Positions 30,379 to 42,079 of a stretch of DNA of 64,000 bases are shown in pieces. Source of the stretch: Sesamum alatum. Its lineage: Eukaryota; Streptophyta; Magnoliopsida; Lamiales; Pedaliaceae. The translations under genes were made by a program, and so were the position numbers. The notes under the pieces were generated by a model. The model saw nothing but the letters and a program-made list of their open reading frames with translations, did not search any database and had not been told where the DNA came from. The first letter of the stretch is position 1, and every line of letters starts with the position of its first letter. The stretch is from the NCBI GenBank assembly GCA_034509735.1, contig JACGWO010000011.1, positions 14,541,866 through 14,605,865 on the forward strand, in the 5' to 3' direction.

Positions 30379-31677
30379 GGCTAAATTACAACTATCTTCT
30401 TTGAGGTTTGTCATAATTACAAAAACTCGCTTGTTGTTTGAATAATTACGAATACTCCCTTAAGGTTTGTAACCGTCTAACAAATAACATATTCCAATCA
30501 ATTTCTATGGACAAACTGACCAAAATACCCTTATGCGCTAAATTATTTTTTTATTTAATTCTTAAAATTTTTTTGGACTACAACGCACAGGGAGATATTT
30601 GCTAAGTTTTTTCCACAGAGAGCAATAATGCAATTTGTATCGGCTGATGCTTGACGATTTTATAAATCTCAAGACGTATATACAATTTTAATAAAAGATT
30701 CAAGGGCAAAATGCAATTTCAGGCATTTGGGCTCCGTTTGGTTCAAATGAGAGGAAATGGGAAGTGAAAGGGGGAGGGGGAGGGAACGGGAGAAGGGGAG
30801 TGAAAGAATAATAATTTTCATTCAAGTTGTTTGGTATGATTGGAAGGGGAGTAAATGTCAAATACTTTCCCTTGTTTGGTACGAGAAAAATAGATTGAGA
30901 AGAAAATACTAATTTTTGTAATTTTACAGTTTAACCCTTTCTCTTCATTTTGTATTAGAAAATAAACAAGTTAATATTATACTAATATCAAATATTTAAA
31001 AACCTTATTAATAAAAATATATATCAAACAAGAACAATAATATTCTTTATTAATAAAAATATTAATCAAAACGAATATTTTTCATTTATTTTAAATTATT
31101 CAATTTAAATAAAATAAAAAATACAAGTGTCGGTGGCGGGAAGAGGGAAAAGGATTATGCAATAAAAATTAATAGCAAATTAATAATAAAAAATTCTGAA
31201 AAATTGCAAATGCAAATTATGTTTACCGAATTGTTGATTTCGACGTACTAGTTTTTCCAACGATTTGATTTTCTTTTCTCTGGCGATTATGTACGGTATT
31301 ATCAGCGAGAATGAGAAAAGAATTAAAGGCAAATATATATATATATATGGGCAATAGAGTAAATAAAAATAATATATATATATTTTTTTATCTTTTTGGC
31401 CTTATACTTCCACTTTTCCGCCCAATTTCGGACGGAAACGAAATTGGACTCCGGAGGGGTTCCATATACATCCAGTTTTACTTCCCTTCCATCTATTCCT
31501 CCAAACTAAACACTAAACCTTTTCTTATACATCCTCTTTTACTTCCACTTTTCCCTCCAACCAAACATACTCTTGGTTAAAAATTACAAACCTCAGGAGG
31601 GTATTTATATTTTTTCAAATAATGAGAGGGTATATATAATTATGTCAAATTTTAGGAGAGGTGGCTGTAATTTATCC
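30379..31677. mobile_element. MITE family A copy split by another MITE
   Basis: Family A sequence runs from GGCTAAATTACAACTATC to GGCATTTG at 30729, and resumes with GTTAAAAATTACAAACCTC at 31576, ending GGCTGTAATTTATCC. The intervening 30730-31572 is a separate element. Confidence 0.75.
30730..31572. mobile_element. Nested MITE, 843 bp, 3-bp TTG duplication
   Basis: Starts GGCTCCGTTTGGTTCAAATG; reverse complement of the right end is GAGTATGTTTGGTTGGAGGG. TTG flanks both sides, and uninterrupted family A copies read CATTTGGTTAAAA across the junction, confirming the empty site. GTTTGGTT-type ends and a 3-bp duplication suggest PIF/Harbinger. Confidence 0.75.
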
Positions 31678-32140
31678 ATTAAAAAAAACAGAAGTAATTT
31701 GTGTAAATAGATTAAAAATCGTGGATATAAATGTAATTATCCAAAAAATAAATAACATACTTTTAGACGATGATATTTTCTCATAGTCGGTTAATTTTTT
31801 GTTGTGTCTTTCGTTGGTTTTTAGTCAAAAAAATACTTTTATCTATTTAAAATCCAGTACTTTTAATAATTGATGCGTAAACACATGCTTTATATCAAAT
31901 TTATTTATCAAATGGTGAAAAATAAAAATGATAAATTGATAATAATTCTATTAAAAACATAGTAAGTTAAATGCAATAAAATATGTATTTGCAAATATTA
32001 GGAGATAAAAGTATAAACATTTTGGCAATTATAAAACAAACACCTTCTAAATTTCTCATGTTCCAACAAATGGACTGAAATTTATTTTAAATCCTAGTAT
32101 ATCTTTTATTCTAAGATATATATATATATATATATATATA

Positions 32141-32898
32141 TGATGTGAGCAAAATCTCTTCAATTAGAGAAATGATTTGGGCCGGAAATTTCAATTCGAA
32201 CGCTAAATGATGCGAGCAAAGGGGATCTACAAAAAAAACACATTAGCCTCCGACGCTCAAGTCAGTAATTTGTCAGAAAAAGGATAAATTGAAAACACAA
32301 CGAAAATGAAGAATACGATTATGTTAGGTGTAGCATAAAATAATTGTATAGCATGTGAGCTTGTGACTACGTTATCCATTTAAGGGTGAAGACTCGGGAT
32401 TTATAGGTGCAACCGTGCAAGAGCCCTCTCGGGATGAGAGGTCTAATAAGGCTACGACTCTTTAGAAGGTACTCGAGGGGGGATTCCTTGATCCCGGGGG
32501 GATTTGGCGAATAACTTCCCACAAACACGGATTGGGTTCACGAATAAGGATGTTTATCTCCACCTCGCGTCTTTCTTGGAATTCGGGTATTCCTCCACGT
32601 CGGCAGGCGACATGGGCATCTATCACCTTGTTGGCAGAATTTGTGGCCTTCGGGCTGAACTGCTATGCCTCGTCAACTAGGCTGGCCCAATTGAGGCTGA
32701 TCATGCTCCTGAGCCTCGTTCTTCCTTTGGACCGAACGGAAGCGTGGGCCCTTTTTTCTGGGCTTTATGGCTCTTTGCTCCATGTGGGCTTGTGCTTCCC
32801 GCCTTGGACCGTCCGGATTTGGGGCAAGGTTACGTGCTTGACAATCTTGGGCCTCACCTAATAAACCTCAACCAGACCTGCTCGATTTATCCCTACCA
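32141..32898. mobile_element. Probable solo LTR, 758 bp
   Basis: Begins TGATGTGAGC and ends CCCTACCA, flanked by ATATA on both sides (weak, as the site is a TA repeat). The sequence is GC-rich relative to its surroundings and includes CTCCGACGCTCAAGTCAGTA, a phrase common in plant Ty3-type LTRs, and an AATAAA near 32860. No internal retroelement coding sequence adjoins it. The open frames at 32532-32971 lie within it and are not genes. Confidence 0.55.
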
Positions 32899-32899
32899 A

Positions 32900-33960
32900 T
32901 ATATATATATGTCACATTATACCCCTAATTATATAATTTTTAATATTACTTGTAATTACCTTTTTTTTTAAAATGTGATTTATTAATTTATAAATTTTTT
33001 TATAATATATTTTAATATGAAAAATATTTATTATATTCATTTAGAAATGTCGTGTCACAACAGCAAGTAAAATAATAAAAGAAGTGCGTTGGTGATGAAT
33101 TGGTGATCTTGGGATCTCTTGGTTCAACTGCAAACCGGCAAAATAACAAAATCCAATGCCAAAAAAGACATCCACTCAGACCGGCTAATAAAGGAAGTCC
33201 GGTTTTACATTCTTGATTTTCGGACTACCAAACAACGACCAACCAACCACGACATTAAAAGAATTAATTAAATAAAACAAATAATAAATTAAAAAGGGTT
33301 CAGAAAAATTAATTAATACTTATGTAGAGACAAAAGAAGTGAAACAAATAATAATAGTATTTTATAAAAAGAAAATAATAAAAGGTCTGCATGCATTTGC
33401 ACGCTCTTTTGGGATCTGAGGTCCCTCCTGGATGTGATCTGTTAAAGGCCTCACACCATTCATATTGCATGTGCCTTATAGTCACAGCTTATAATATTAT
33501 TATATATATATATATGCAGTAGAAAAAAATTCATTATTGACTATAAATTTTTTGGTCACGAATTAAAACTATGATAAATAGTTATTATTAATTATAGTTA
33601 AATAAAAATCATTGCAAAAACCTAGATTATCCACCATGAAATCTTTTTGTTATGGTTATGAGCCGTAGCAAATGTTTTTACATGACTTTAGCCATGGTAA
33701 ATGTTTAGCCACACTAGCAAATACCACGATCAATAACCGTTATATGAGTGGTAAATGACTATTCACTACGGCTATTTATTTTTAACCATGATAATTAGCC
33801 ATGATTAAATATTAAATTTATTTGCATGCATGACTTTATAAAATATCATATTATTTATATATTTATTATATAAATAATCATAAGATCTTGTGGTCTAGTA
33901 GTTAAAAAGTTGATGGATGTTGAACTAAAAATATGAGTTTGAACAATTTGCTAAAATATT
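32900..33960. other. Intergenic; unit-start sequence and dispersed repeat
   Basis: 33465-33515 (CATGTGCCTTATAGTCACAG, ATATGCAGTAG) matches 38864-38910 and probably marks the original left end of the tandem duplication. 33525-33830 matches 7890-8170. 33885-33960 has a tRNA-like SINE head remnant. Confidence 0.45.
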
Positions 33961-33963
33961 TAG

Positions 33964-34580
33964 TGGGGTTAAATATATATTTTGAAACGCGTTAGGATTT
34001 TGATTTTTAATAAATTTATGGTGTAATTTTTTTACGGGTTTGACCGAGACTACTGCACAGTTCAGATATGATTCATATTGATCCTCATCGAGGTTGAGGA
34101 TGATACGGCGATTTGAGCCGGAGGTGGGTGAATCATTGTCTACTTCAGGTGGTCGGGGTGAGGTGGGGGTCTACCTTAGGTCATTATATTTGGATCATGG
34201 GTTGGTTTGCAACACAACTTGTTAGGTTTGATGAGATGATCCGCAACTAAAATCCTCGTATGACTAAGTTAGAGTTTGCTAATTAATTAGGGTATTAAAT
34301 GAGTTTTCAAAATTGGATCTTAGTGTGTAATAAATGCGTACATTATCTTATGAAGTCCACCCGTATTTATTCATGACCAATCGTCAAAGACTGTATGGAG
34401 CCACGTATTCAGTTAGGGGCACCTCGAATGATATTTGTTTTAGATTGTCGAACAGATCGAGTTAGGTACGAACCAACCCGATAAGATAAATGCGCTAAAC
34501 CTTATTTTGTTTGTTTGTTAATTTATTAGTTTTCGGAGGACAAAATAATCAATTGAAGGGTTTTAACCCTATTTAACCCC
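33964..34580. mobile_element. Possible element with short GGGGTTAAATA inverted ends
   Basis: GGGGTTAAATATATATTTTG at left and CCCTATTTAACCCC at right. The interior is of moderate GC with no ORF. No clear target duplication, so the call is tentative. Confidence 0.35.
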
Positions 34581-34719
34581 AACACATATCCAGCAAGATC
34601 GTGAGTTGCCAATCATATTTTTCTATATATGTAACAAAAAAAATTACACACGTATATATATATATATATATAAGGAAAAGTTCTATGTATTGTAAATTGC
34701 TAAATACCATGTAATCATG

Positions 34720-34870
34720 TCACAAAATGAAATTATAATAATATCTTTAAATAATCAATGTGAAATTGCGTTTCACTTAATTAAAGTAGTATACAAATTG
34801 GGTGGTTGACTGTCAGCTTTGTGGCGATATTATTATTTTTCATGATCCCATATCGCTTAGAAAAAATAAA
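34720..34870. repeat. Partial third copy of duplicated sequence
   Basis: TAGTATACAAATTGGGTGGT and its surroundings match 36320-36490 inside duplication copy 1. Confidence 0.6.
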
Positions 34871-34929
34871 AATAGAAGATTAGTGACGAAAATTCAAGTG
34901 ATAATTTTAATATTATCATTAATCATATA

Positions 34930-35262
34930 TTAGTATATGTGGTACACTTAAATGTGTGTGTAAAATTAATTTAATATTTAAAAAATAAATATTATTTTAA
35001 AAATATGTTAATTAGATAAAAGATATTAAAAAAATTATAAAAAGATTATGAGAAAATATTGAAAAAAAAAATGGGAGAAGAAAAAAGGATGTGGAAGGAA
35101 GTTGAGAACAAAGAAAATAAGAAGTTGAGAGGATAGAGACAAATGAAAAGTTGAGAAGATAGAAAAAAAACTAATAAAATAATAAAAAAACTAAAAAAAA
35201 TTGGCAGACCAAATTTGGGAGAGACATCAAAAAGGTGATCTCCCTTAATATAATAGTATAGA
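34930..35262 (-). mobile_element. Non-autonomous Helitron, 333 bp
   Basis: Minus strand: TCTATACTATTATATTAAGG at the 5' end; CACACATTTAAGTGT hairpin region then CTAA at the 3' end; A and T flank the element on the plus strand. Confidence 0.65.
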
Positions 35263-35517
35263 TAGTATAGATATGTATTAACAAGAATGTTTATTTTGTC
35301 ACAATAATGTATTTCATGATTTTAATAAATACTATTATTTTGTAAAATTGTTATTAGCAAGAATTAATTAGTTAAAAAAATGTGCATAAAATTATCAGTA
35401 AATACAATTAGTGACATATGTATTTGTTAGTATGTATATTGTGATGTCTCTATAGATGTATCACAAATTGTATTCAGTGACAATTTTATCTATAATTTGT
35501 GTCACTTTTAATATATA

Positions 35518-36086
35518 TTAGTAAATTTGGCACACCCTATGTGTGTGTAAATTCTATAAATACTTTTTAGAATAAAATATTTATAAAATTTTATTATTTG
35601 ATAAAGTATATAGAAAGTAATAAGTTAATATTAAATTTATAATAAAATTGTGATAAAAAGGATGAATGAAAATTAAAAAAAATAATCTATACTATTATAA
35701 AAGAAAACCATTTGGCGTACCAATTTTTGAATGCCAAATTTACCCTTCAATCCTTTCTATTTCCCTAAAAAAATTATCGGTTAGAAAAGTAATTTTATTG
35801 TTTTTTCCCCTCAACCCACTACTCTACGTTTTTCTCACCTCACTCCATGTTTCTTTCTTCTTACAAACTTCTATTTTTCTCATTCCTTCACAAGTTTCTT
35901 TTTTCTTTTCATCTCACACAATTCTTTTTTATATGCTCGTGGGGACCACGTGCAACGACGACTAGTAACTATAAAAAGATAATGAAGGGTGGAATTAAAT
36001 GAAAAAATATAAATATAAAATAAAAAAAACAAATCAAAAATGGGAGATACACCAAAGAGGTGCTCTCCCTTAATATATAGTATAGA
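35518..36086 (-). mobile_element. Helitron (minus) containing a nested Helitron
   Basis: Minus-strand 5' end TCTATACTATATATTAAGGG and 3' end CACACACATAGGGTGTG hairpin followed by CTAA; A and T flank. A second Helitron in the opposite orientation occupies 35686-35965. Confidence 0.65.
35686..35965 (+). mobile_element. Nested Helitron, 280 bp, plus orientation
   Basis: 5' end TCTATACTATTATAAAAG after A (35685); 3' end has a perfect stem CGTGG-GGA-CCACG, then TGCAACGACGACTAG, followed by T (35966). All structural Helitron hallmarks are present in 280 bp. The 99-codon open frame across it is not a gene. Confidence 0.75.
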
Positions 36087-36741
36087 TTTTTAGTGATAAC
36101 TTTAAAATTACAGATAATTACCAACCCCCCTAAGATTTGGTGTAATTATACATAGACCCCCTGTGATTTGAAAAATTACATTTAGTCTCCCTGAGGTTTG
36201 CTTCTATCTAACAAATAGGTACCTTCAAAATTCACCGAATTTATTGATATTAACAAAAAAACTGAATGAAAATCAACATTTATATATCATCGATTGATTT
36301 ATTAATAATTTAATGAAAATAATGTCATAAAATGAAATTATAATAATAATATCTTTAAATCATCAAATATAATTACAATGATAGCATGATGTGAAATTAT
36401 GTTTCACTTAATTAAAGTAGTATACAAATTGGGTGGTTGATTATTAGCTTTCTGCAAATATTATTATTCTGTCTTAATCCCACATTGCCACGTTTTTCAC
36501 GTGGATTGCTTCGCATCTAATTCATTACAGAACTTGTATGTAATAGCTACTAGGTAGGAAAATTTCCATCTAAATTAAATATAGTCCAACAAAATCAATC
36601 ACGAAGCTAGTGGTTACTTTTTTTAAATTGTACATCAATCGCACGACAAGTGTATTCTACTTGTCATATAATTAATTCAGGTCCGATCGAACCCGGTCCT
36701 GATTAGAATTTCCCGCAATAGGTATATTGTAATTGCTACTA

Positions 36742-37646
36742 CAATAGAACCTCTATAAACTAATACTCGATAAATTAATAACTTCTGTAAAAAATAATTT
36801 TTCTAGGTCCCGACTTGGACCAAAGATCTAAATTAATAATTTCGATAAATTAATGATATAATAATTTTTCGAAAGACCCTTATATAAATTTATGGTCCTT
36901 TCAATATTATAAATTAATAATTATATAAAACTACAAATATAACTAGGACAACTTAGTAAAGTATGATTCTATTGTTATTTGTTTCTTCTTAAAATTTAAA
37001 TCTAATTGTATTCAACTCTAACTTTCCTTACTACATCCAAAAGTTTCGGTGTTGCGTTCTCATACTGGAACAAAAAATTGTGAAGAGTTGTTACCGCTAT
37101 GAGTGCTTCCTTCCATGTAATTGGTTGTGAATATTTTGAATGAACGTCGGTGATATCTTATACTCATATGTGCTTTACGTATTTGATCTGTCATGATTGA
37201 TTATTGGACACCTTTTAAATATGAACCCATGGTTGGTTGATATTGATTTGGATTGACAAATTAGGAATATTTGATATTGTTTATATAGTGGTTGATTTCC
37301 TTAGCATACGTGGACTTGCATTAAGTTTTAACTTGTACTACGTATTACAATAAACTTTATTTTTTTAGAGAGGTGTATTATATTTAATTAATCACATTGT
37401 ACATGAATATCATTCAATTAGTCAATACAGTGTTTATGTTTTATTCATGAAAAATTATATAGGTTCATTTAATCGGAAAAAATCTTTTTTAAATTAATAA
37501 ATTATTAATTTATCGATTAATTAATATTTCTTTAAATTAATCAAATTACATGATCTCAATATTATTAATTTATTAATTAATTAATATTTTTTTAAATTAA
37601 TAAAATTACATAATCCCGATATTATTAATTTATAGAAATTTTACCG
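36742..37646 (-). mobile_element. Emigrant/Lemi1-like element, 905 bp, copy 1
   Basis: Ends CAATAGAACCTCTATAAACT and (complement) CGGTAAAATTTCTATAAATT, flanked by TA. The internal minus-strand TATA box and ORF corresponding to copy 2 are present, but the frame is broken by stops and shifts. Confidence 0.75.
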
Positions 37647-38342
37647 TAGTTGCAGTTGCATTATGTGTAGATTGTAGTATTATTACAAAGTTTTGGTGGT
37701 AGATGAAGCTTCATCTAACACATATGAGAGGCTCTTTATGGTTAGGTTTGCACTTTGCAGTGTACGTAGGTACAGCTGGCTTCTATGCAAATATATAAAA
37801 ATTATTGGAGCCAAAAGCAATTATTTATAAAATAAAAATAAAAAGTCAAAACTCGAAAGTATTTATTTATACCAGCTGCCGGGGGAGATCCCACGTCTGC
37901 TTAAAATATAAATATAATAATATATATTTTATAATATATGTTTGGATGTTATAATTAATTATATATTTGTGGAGAAAAAATATTATATGAATTGGAGATC
38001 TTGATACGAGGAATGAGACCTAAAGAGTGTGTTTTTTTCACTAAATTTATTTTTACAAAATAATTTTGAAATTTAGAATATGTCAGATTTTATTTTTAAA
38101 ATGATTTTTCCAAATATTTGAATAGGAAATGATTATTGATATTTTTACAATTAATATAATTAAAATTTGAAGCAATTTGTTAAAATTTTATATAAGTTAA
38201 GAATTTTTTACATTTTTTCTACTTAACCTAGAATATCATGTATAATTATGATAAACTATGTAGAATCTACTTTTGCTCTTTAAAACAGGGAAGAAATAGT
38301 GAAGGTGTAAATTCGAGAAGTATTAATTAAGCTAGTAACTAG

Positions 38343-38600
38343 AGGAAATTACGATTTACGTCCCATAATTTACTTTTTTTTTGTGATTTTGGTCCCTTTA
38401 TTTTAGCATTTATTAGATTATGTCCAATGAGTGGCAAAAACGTACAATATTAATCCCGTTAAATATTTCAAAAAAATTATGGTTGAGACTAAAATTGTAA
38501 ATTTTTATAATTTATGAGACTAAATCTATTAAATACTAAAATAATAGGAGCAAAACTACAAAGTGAATAAATTGTAAGATGTAAATTGTAATTTCTTCCT
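38343..38600. mobile_element. MITE with AGGAAATTAC ends, copy in duplication 1
   Basis: Starts AGGAAATTACGATTTACGTC and ends GTAAATTGTAATTTCTTCCT. The same element at the same place in copy 2 (about 41562-41824) shows that it predates the duplication. Confidence 0.65.
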
Positions 38601-39806
38601 AATTACTGGGACACAATTGTTTAATATCCAAACATAATTTCAGTACTAAAAAAATATCTAATTCAAAAACAAAACGGTTTGATTATCCATTTATCTTTCG
38701 GTAAAAATTCGATGAGAAATTTTGATAATATATATATTTATACTATGAGTCATAATTGATCAATATTAGTCCCACATTTTAGAATACTATTGTAAAGTTA
38801 GTCCTATCATAAAAAAATTATAACTTTTAGGACTAATTTTGCAATCTTTTGCTAAAATATTATATATGCAGTAGTTAGTCCCACATGTGCCTTATAATCA
38901 CAGCTTTTAATATATATATTTTTAGCGACAATTTTAAAATTAGAGATGATTACACCCCCCTCTCCACTGAGGTTTGGTGTAATTATACTTAAACCCCCTA
39001 TGATTTGAAAAATTACATCTAGTCTCCCTGAGGTTTGTTTCTATATAACAAATAGGTCGCTCCGTTAGTCAAAATTCACCGAATTTATTGATATTAACAA
39101 AAAAATTGAATAAAATCGACATTTATCATCGATTAATTTATTAATAATTTAATAAAAATCATGTCATAAAATGAAATTATAATATTATTAATAATATCTT
39201 TAAATCATCAACTATAATTACAATGATAGCATGATGTGAAATTATGTTCCACTTAATTATTCTTTCTTGATATTATTATTCTTTCTTGATCCCATAATGC
39301 CACGTTTTTCACGTGGATTGCTTCGCATCTAATTCATTACAAAACTTGTATGTAATAGGTAGGGAAATTTCCATTCAAATCAGGTACGACCCAACCAAAT
39401 TAATTTTAAAATAAGTGGTCATGTGATTGTCCAATTTTTTTAAATTATACACCAATCGCACGATAAGTGTATTTCACTTGTCTTATAATTAATTCAAGTC
39501 CGATCTAATCCAATCTGGATTAGAATTTCCTGTAATGGATATATTATCATTGCTACTACAGTAGAACCTCTATAAATTAATACTCGATAAATTAATAACT
39601 TCTCTAAAATAATAATTTTTCTATGTCCCGACTTGGACCGAAGGTCTAAATTAATAATTTCGATAAATTAATGATATAATATTTTTTCGAAAGACCCTTA
39701 TATAAATTTATGGTCCCTTTAATATTATAAATTAATAATTATATAAAACTACAAACATAACTAGGACAACTTAGTAAAATATGATTCTATTGTTATTTGC
39801 TTCTTC

Positions 39807-40016
39807 TTAAAATTTAAATCTAGTGTATTCATCTCTAATTTTTCTTACTGCATTTAAAAGCTCCGGTGTTGCGTTCTCATACTGAAACAAAAAATTGTGA
39901 AGAGTTGTTGTCGCTATGAGTGTTTTCTTCCCCGTAATTGGTTGCGAATCTTTTTGAATGAACGCCTGGTGATCTCTCTTATATTCACATAGTGCTTCAT
40001 GTATTTGATCTGTCAT
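39807..40016 (-). CDS. 69-codon ORF in the Emigrant-like element, possible internally deleted transposase
   Basis: Begins MTDQIHEALCEYKRDHQ and ends PELLNAVRKIRDEYTRFKF; the middle is TLIATTTLHNFLFQYENAT, an amphipathic helix pair. A minus-strand TATATAAG (40109-40102) lies about 90 nt upstream. In copy 1 an ATG about 40 nt earlier is in frame apart from one stop, so the original protein was probably about 13 residues longer. Placement in a pogo-type element makes a remnant of its transposase plausible, but I see no DDE catalytic block and cannot confirm homology. Confidence 0.35.
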   Translation of the reverse strand: MTDQIHEALCEYKRDHQAFIQKDSQPITGKKTLIATTTLHNFLFQYENATPELLNAVRKIRDEYTRFKF

Positions 40017-40101
40017 GATTGATTCTTGGATACTTTTTAATGTAAAGCCATGGTTGGTTTGTATTGATTTGGATTGACAAAATGAGGAACGTTTGATGTT
40101 G

Positions 40102-40109
40102 CTTATATA
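40102..40109 (-). promoter_or_regulatory. TATA box of the Emigrant-like element ORF
   Basis: TATATAAG on the minus strand, conserved as TATATAAA in duplication copy 1 at the equivalent place while the coding frame there has decayed. Confidence 0.5.
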
Positions 40110-40568
40110 GTGGTTGGTTTCCTCACCAATACGTAAACTTTCATTAAGTTTTAACTAGTACTACGTATTACAATAAACTTTATTTTTTTTAGGAGGGTGT
40201 ATTATATTTAATTAGTCATATTGAACATGAATATCATTCAATTAGTCAATAAAATATTTATATTTTATATATTCTTGAAAATTATGTAGATTCGTTGAAT
40301 CAAAAAAAATATTTTTGAATTAATAAATATGATTATTTTTGATTAATTAATACCTATATAAATTAATAAAATTATGCGATCACGATATTATTAATTTATA
40401 GAGGTTTTACAGTATTTGCAGTTGCATTATGTGTAGATTGTAGTATTATTACAAGGTTTTGGTGGTAGATGAAGCTTCAGCTAACACATGAGAGACTCTT
40501 TATGGTTAGGTTTGCAATTTGCAATGTACGTAGGTACAGCTGGCTTCTATGCAAATGTATAAAAATTA

Positions 40569-40997
40569 GGGTAAATTACAGTTAGCTCCCTTGAGGTTTG
40601 TCATAATTATAAATATTTTCTTATTATTTAAGAAATTACAAATACTCCTGAGGTTTGTAACCTTCTAACAAATTACCTATTTCAATCTATTTTTATGGGT
40701 AAATTGACCAAAATGCCCTTATGCACTGAATTATTTTTATTTAATTTTTAAAAAATTTTGGACTACAATGCGCAGGGAGAGGTTTCTTAAGTTTTTTTTT
40801 TTTTACACAGAGGAGGAATAATGCAATTTGCCTCAACTGATTTTTTACAATTTTAATAAAAAATTTAAGGGCAAAATGGTCAATTTCAGGCCTTTAGTTA
40901 AAATTATAAACCTCAGGGGAGTATTTATAAATTTTCAAACAATAAGGGAATATTTTTAATTATGTCAAACCTCAGGGGAAGTGAATGTAATTTACCC
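40569..40997. mobile_element. MITE family A copy, inserted after the duplication
   Basis: TAAAAATTA flanks both sides (40560-40568 and 40998-41006); duplication copy 1 has a single TAAAAATTA-like site near 37797 with no insert. This is a filled/empty pair proving mobility and the 9-bp duplication. Confidence 0.92.
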
Positions 40998-41561
40998 TAA
41001 AAATTATCGGAGCCAAAACCAATTATTTATAAAAATAAAAATATAAAGTCAAAACTCAAAAGTATTATTAATACCAGCTGCCGAGGGAGATGCCACGTCT
41101 GCTTAAAATTTAAATATAACAATATATATATATTTTATAATATATGTTTGGACATTATAATTAACTATATATTTGTGGAGAAAAATATATTATATGAGTT
41201 GGAACTCGGGTTATGGGGATCTTGATACGAGGAATTTGACCTGAAGAGTGTGTTTTTTTCACTAAATTTATTTTTACAAAATAATTGTGAAATTTAGAAT
41301 ATGTCAGATTTTATTTTTAAAATGAATTTTCCAAATATTTGAATAAAATATGATTATTGATAATTTTACAATTTATATAATTAAAATTTGAAGCAATTTG
41401 TTAAAATTTTATATAAGTTAAGAATTTTTTACATTTTTTCTACTTAACCTAGAATAGCATTCATAATTATGATAAACTATATAAATCTATTTTTGCTCTT
41501 TAAAACAGGGAAGAAATAGTGAAGGTGTAAATTCAAGAAATATTAATTAAGCTAGTTACTA

Positions 41562-41824
41562 GAGGATATTACGCTTTACGTCCCATAATTTACTATTTTT
41601 TTATTTTATGATTTTGGTTCCGTTATTTTAGCATTTATCAGATTATGTCCAACGAGTCGCAAAAACGTACAATTTTAATCCCGTTAAATATTTCAAAAAA
41701 AATATGGTTGAGATTAAAATTGTAAATTTTTATAATTTATGAGACTAAATCTATTAAATACTAAAATAATAGGACCAAAACTACAAAGTGAATAAATTGT
41801 AAGATGTAAATTGTAATTTCTTCC
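41562..41824. mobile_element. MITE with AGGAAATTAC-type ends, copy in duplication 2
   Basis: AGGATATTACGCTTTACGTC to GTAATTTCTTCCT; the orthologous insertion of 38343-38600. Confidence 0.65.
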
Positions 41825-42079
41825 TAATTACTGGGACACAATTGTTTAATATCCAACCATAATTTCAGTACTAAAAAAATATCTAATTCAAAAACATAAC
41901 GGTTTGATTATCCATTTATCTTTCGGTTAAAATTCGATGAGAAATTTTGATAATATATATATTTATACTATGAGTCATAATTGATCAATATTAGTCCCAC
42001 ATTTTAGAATACTATTGTAAAATTAGTCCCATCGTAAAAAAATTGTAACTTTTAGGACTAATTTTACAACCTTTTGCTA

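Larger units (their letters stand above)
36087..38870. repeat. Tandem segmental duplication, copy 1
   Basis: Collinear with 38919-42080 over about 2.8 kb, including the same Emigrant-like element (36742-37646) and the same MITE (38343-38600), so these insertions predate the duplication. The junction sequence CATGTGCCTTATAATCACAG near 38884 repeats that at 33467. Confidence 0.88.
39559..40412 (-). mobile_element. Emigrant/Lemi1-like element, 854 bp, copy 2, with intact short ORF
   Basis: Left end CAGTAGAACCTCTATAAATT and right end (complement) CTGTAAAACCTCTATAAATT, TA on both sides. The subterminal block AATTAATAATTTCGATAAATT is shared with the 214-bp MITE at 8283-8496. It contains a minus-strand promoter and a 69-codon ORF. 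Confidence 0.8.

Noticed and set aside
32532..32971. Open frames of 109 and 75 codons
   Set aside because: They fall inside the probable solo LTR, which is GC-rich and so stop-poor.
35666..35965. 99-codon plus-strand frame
   Set aside because: It coincides with the nested Helitron and ends at its CTAG terminus; translation is featureless.
36110..39060. Two extra MITEs with ACCCCCCTAAGATTTGGTGT-type sequence at 36110 and 38945
   Set aside because: They are the same sequence in the two duplication copies, and I could not find matching inverted right ends, so they are not listed as separate elements.
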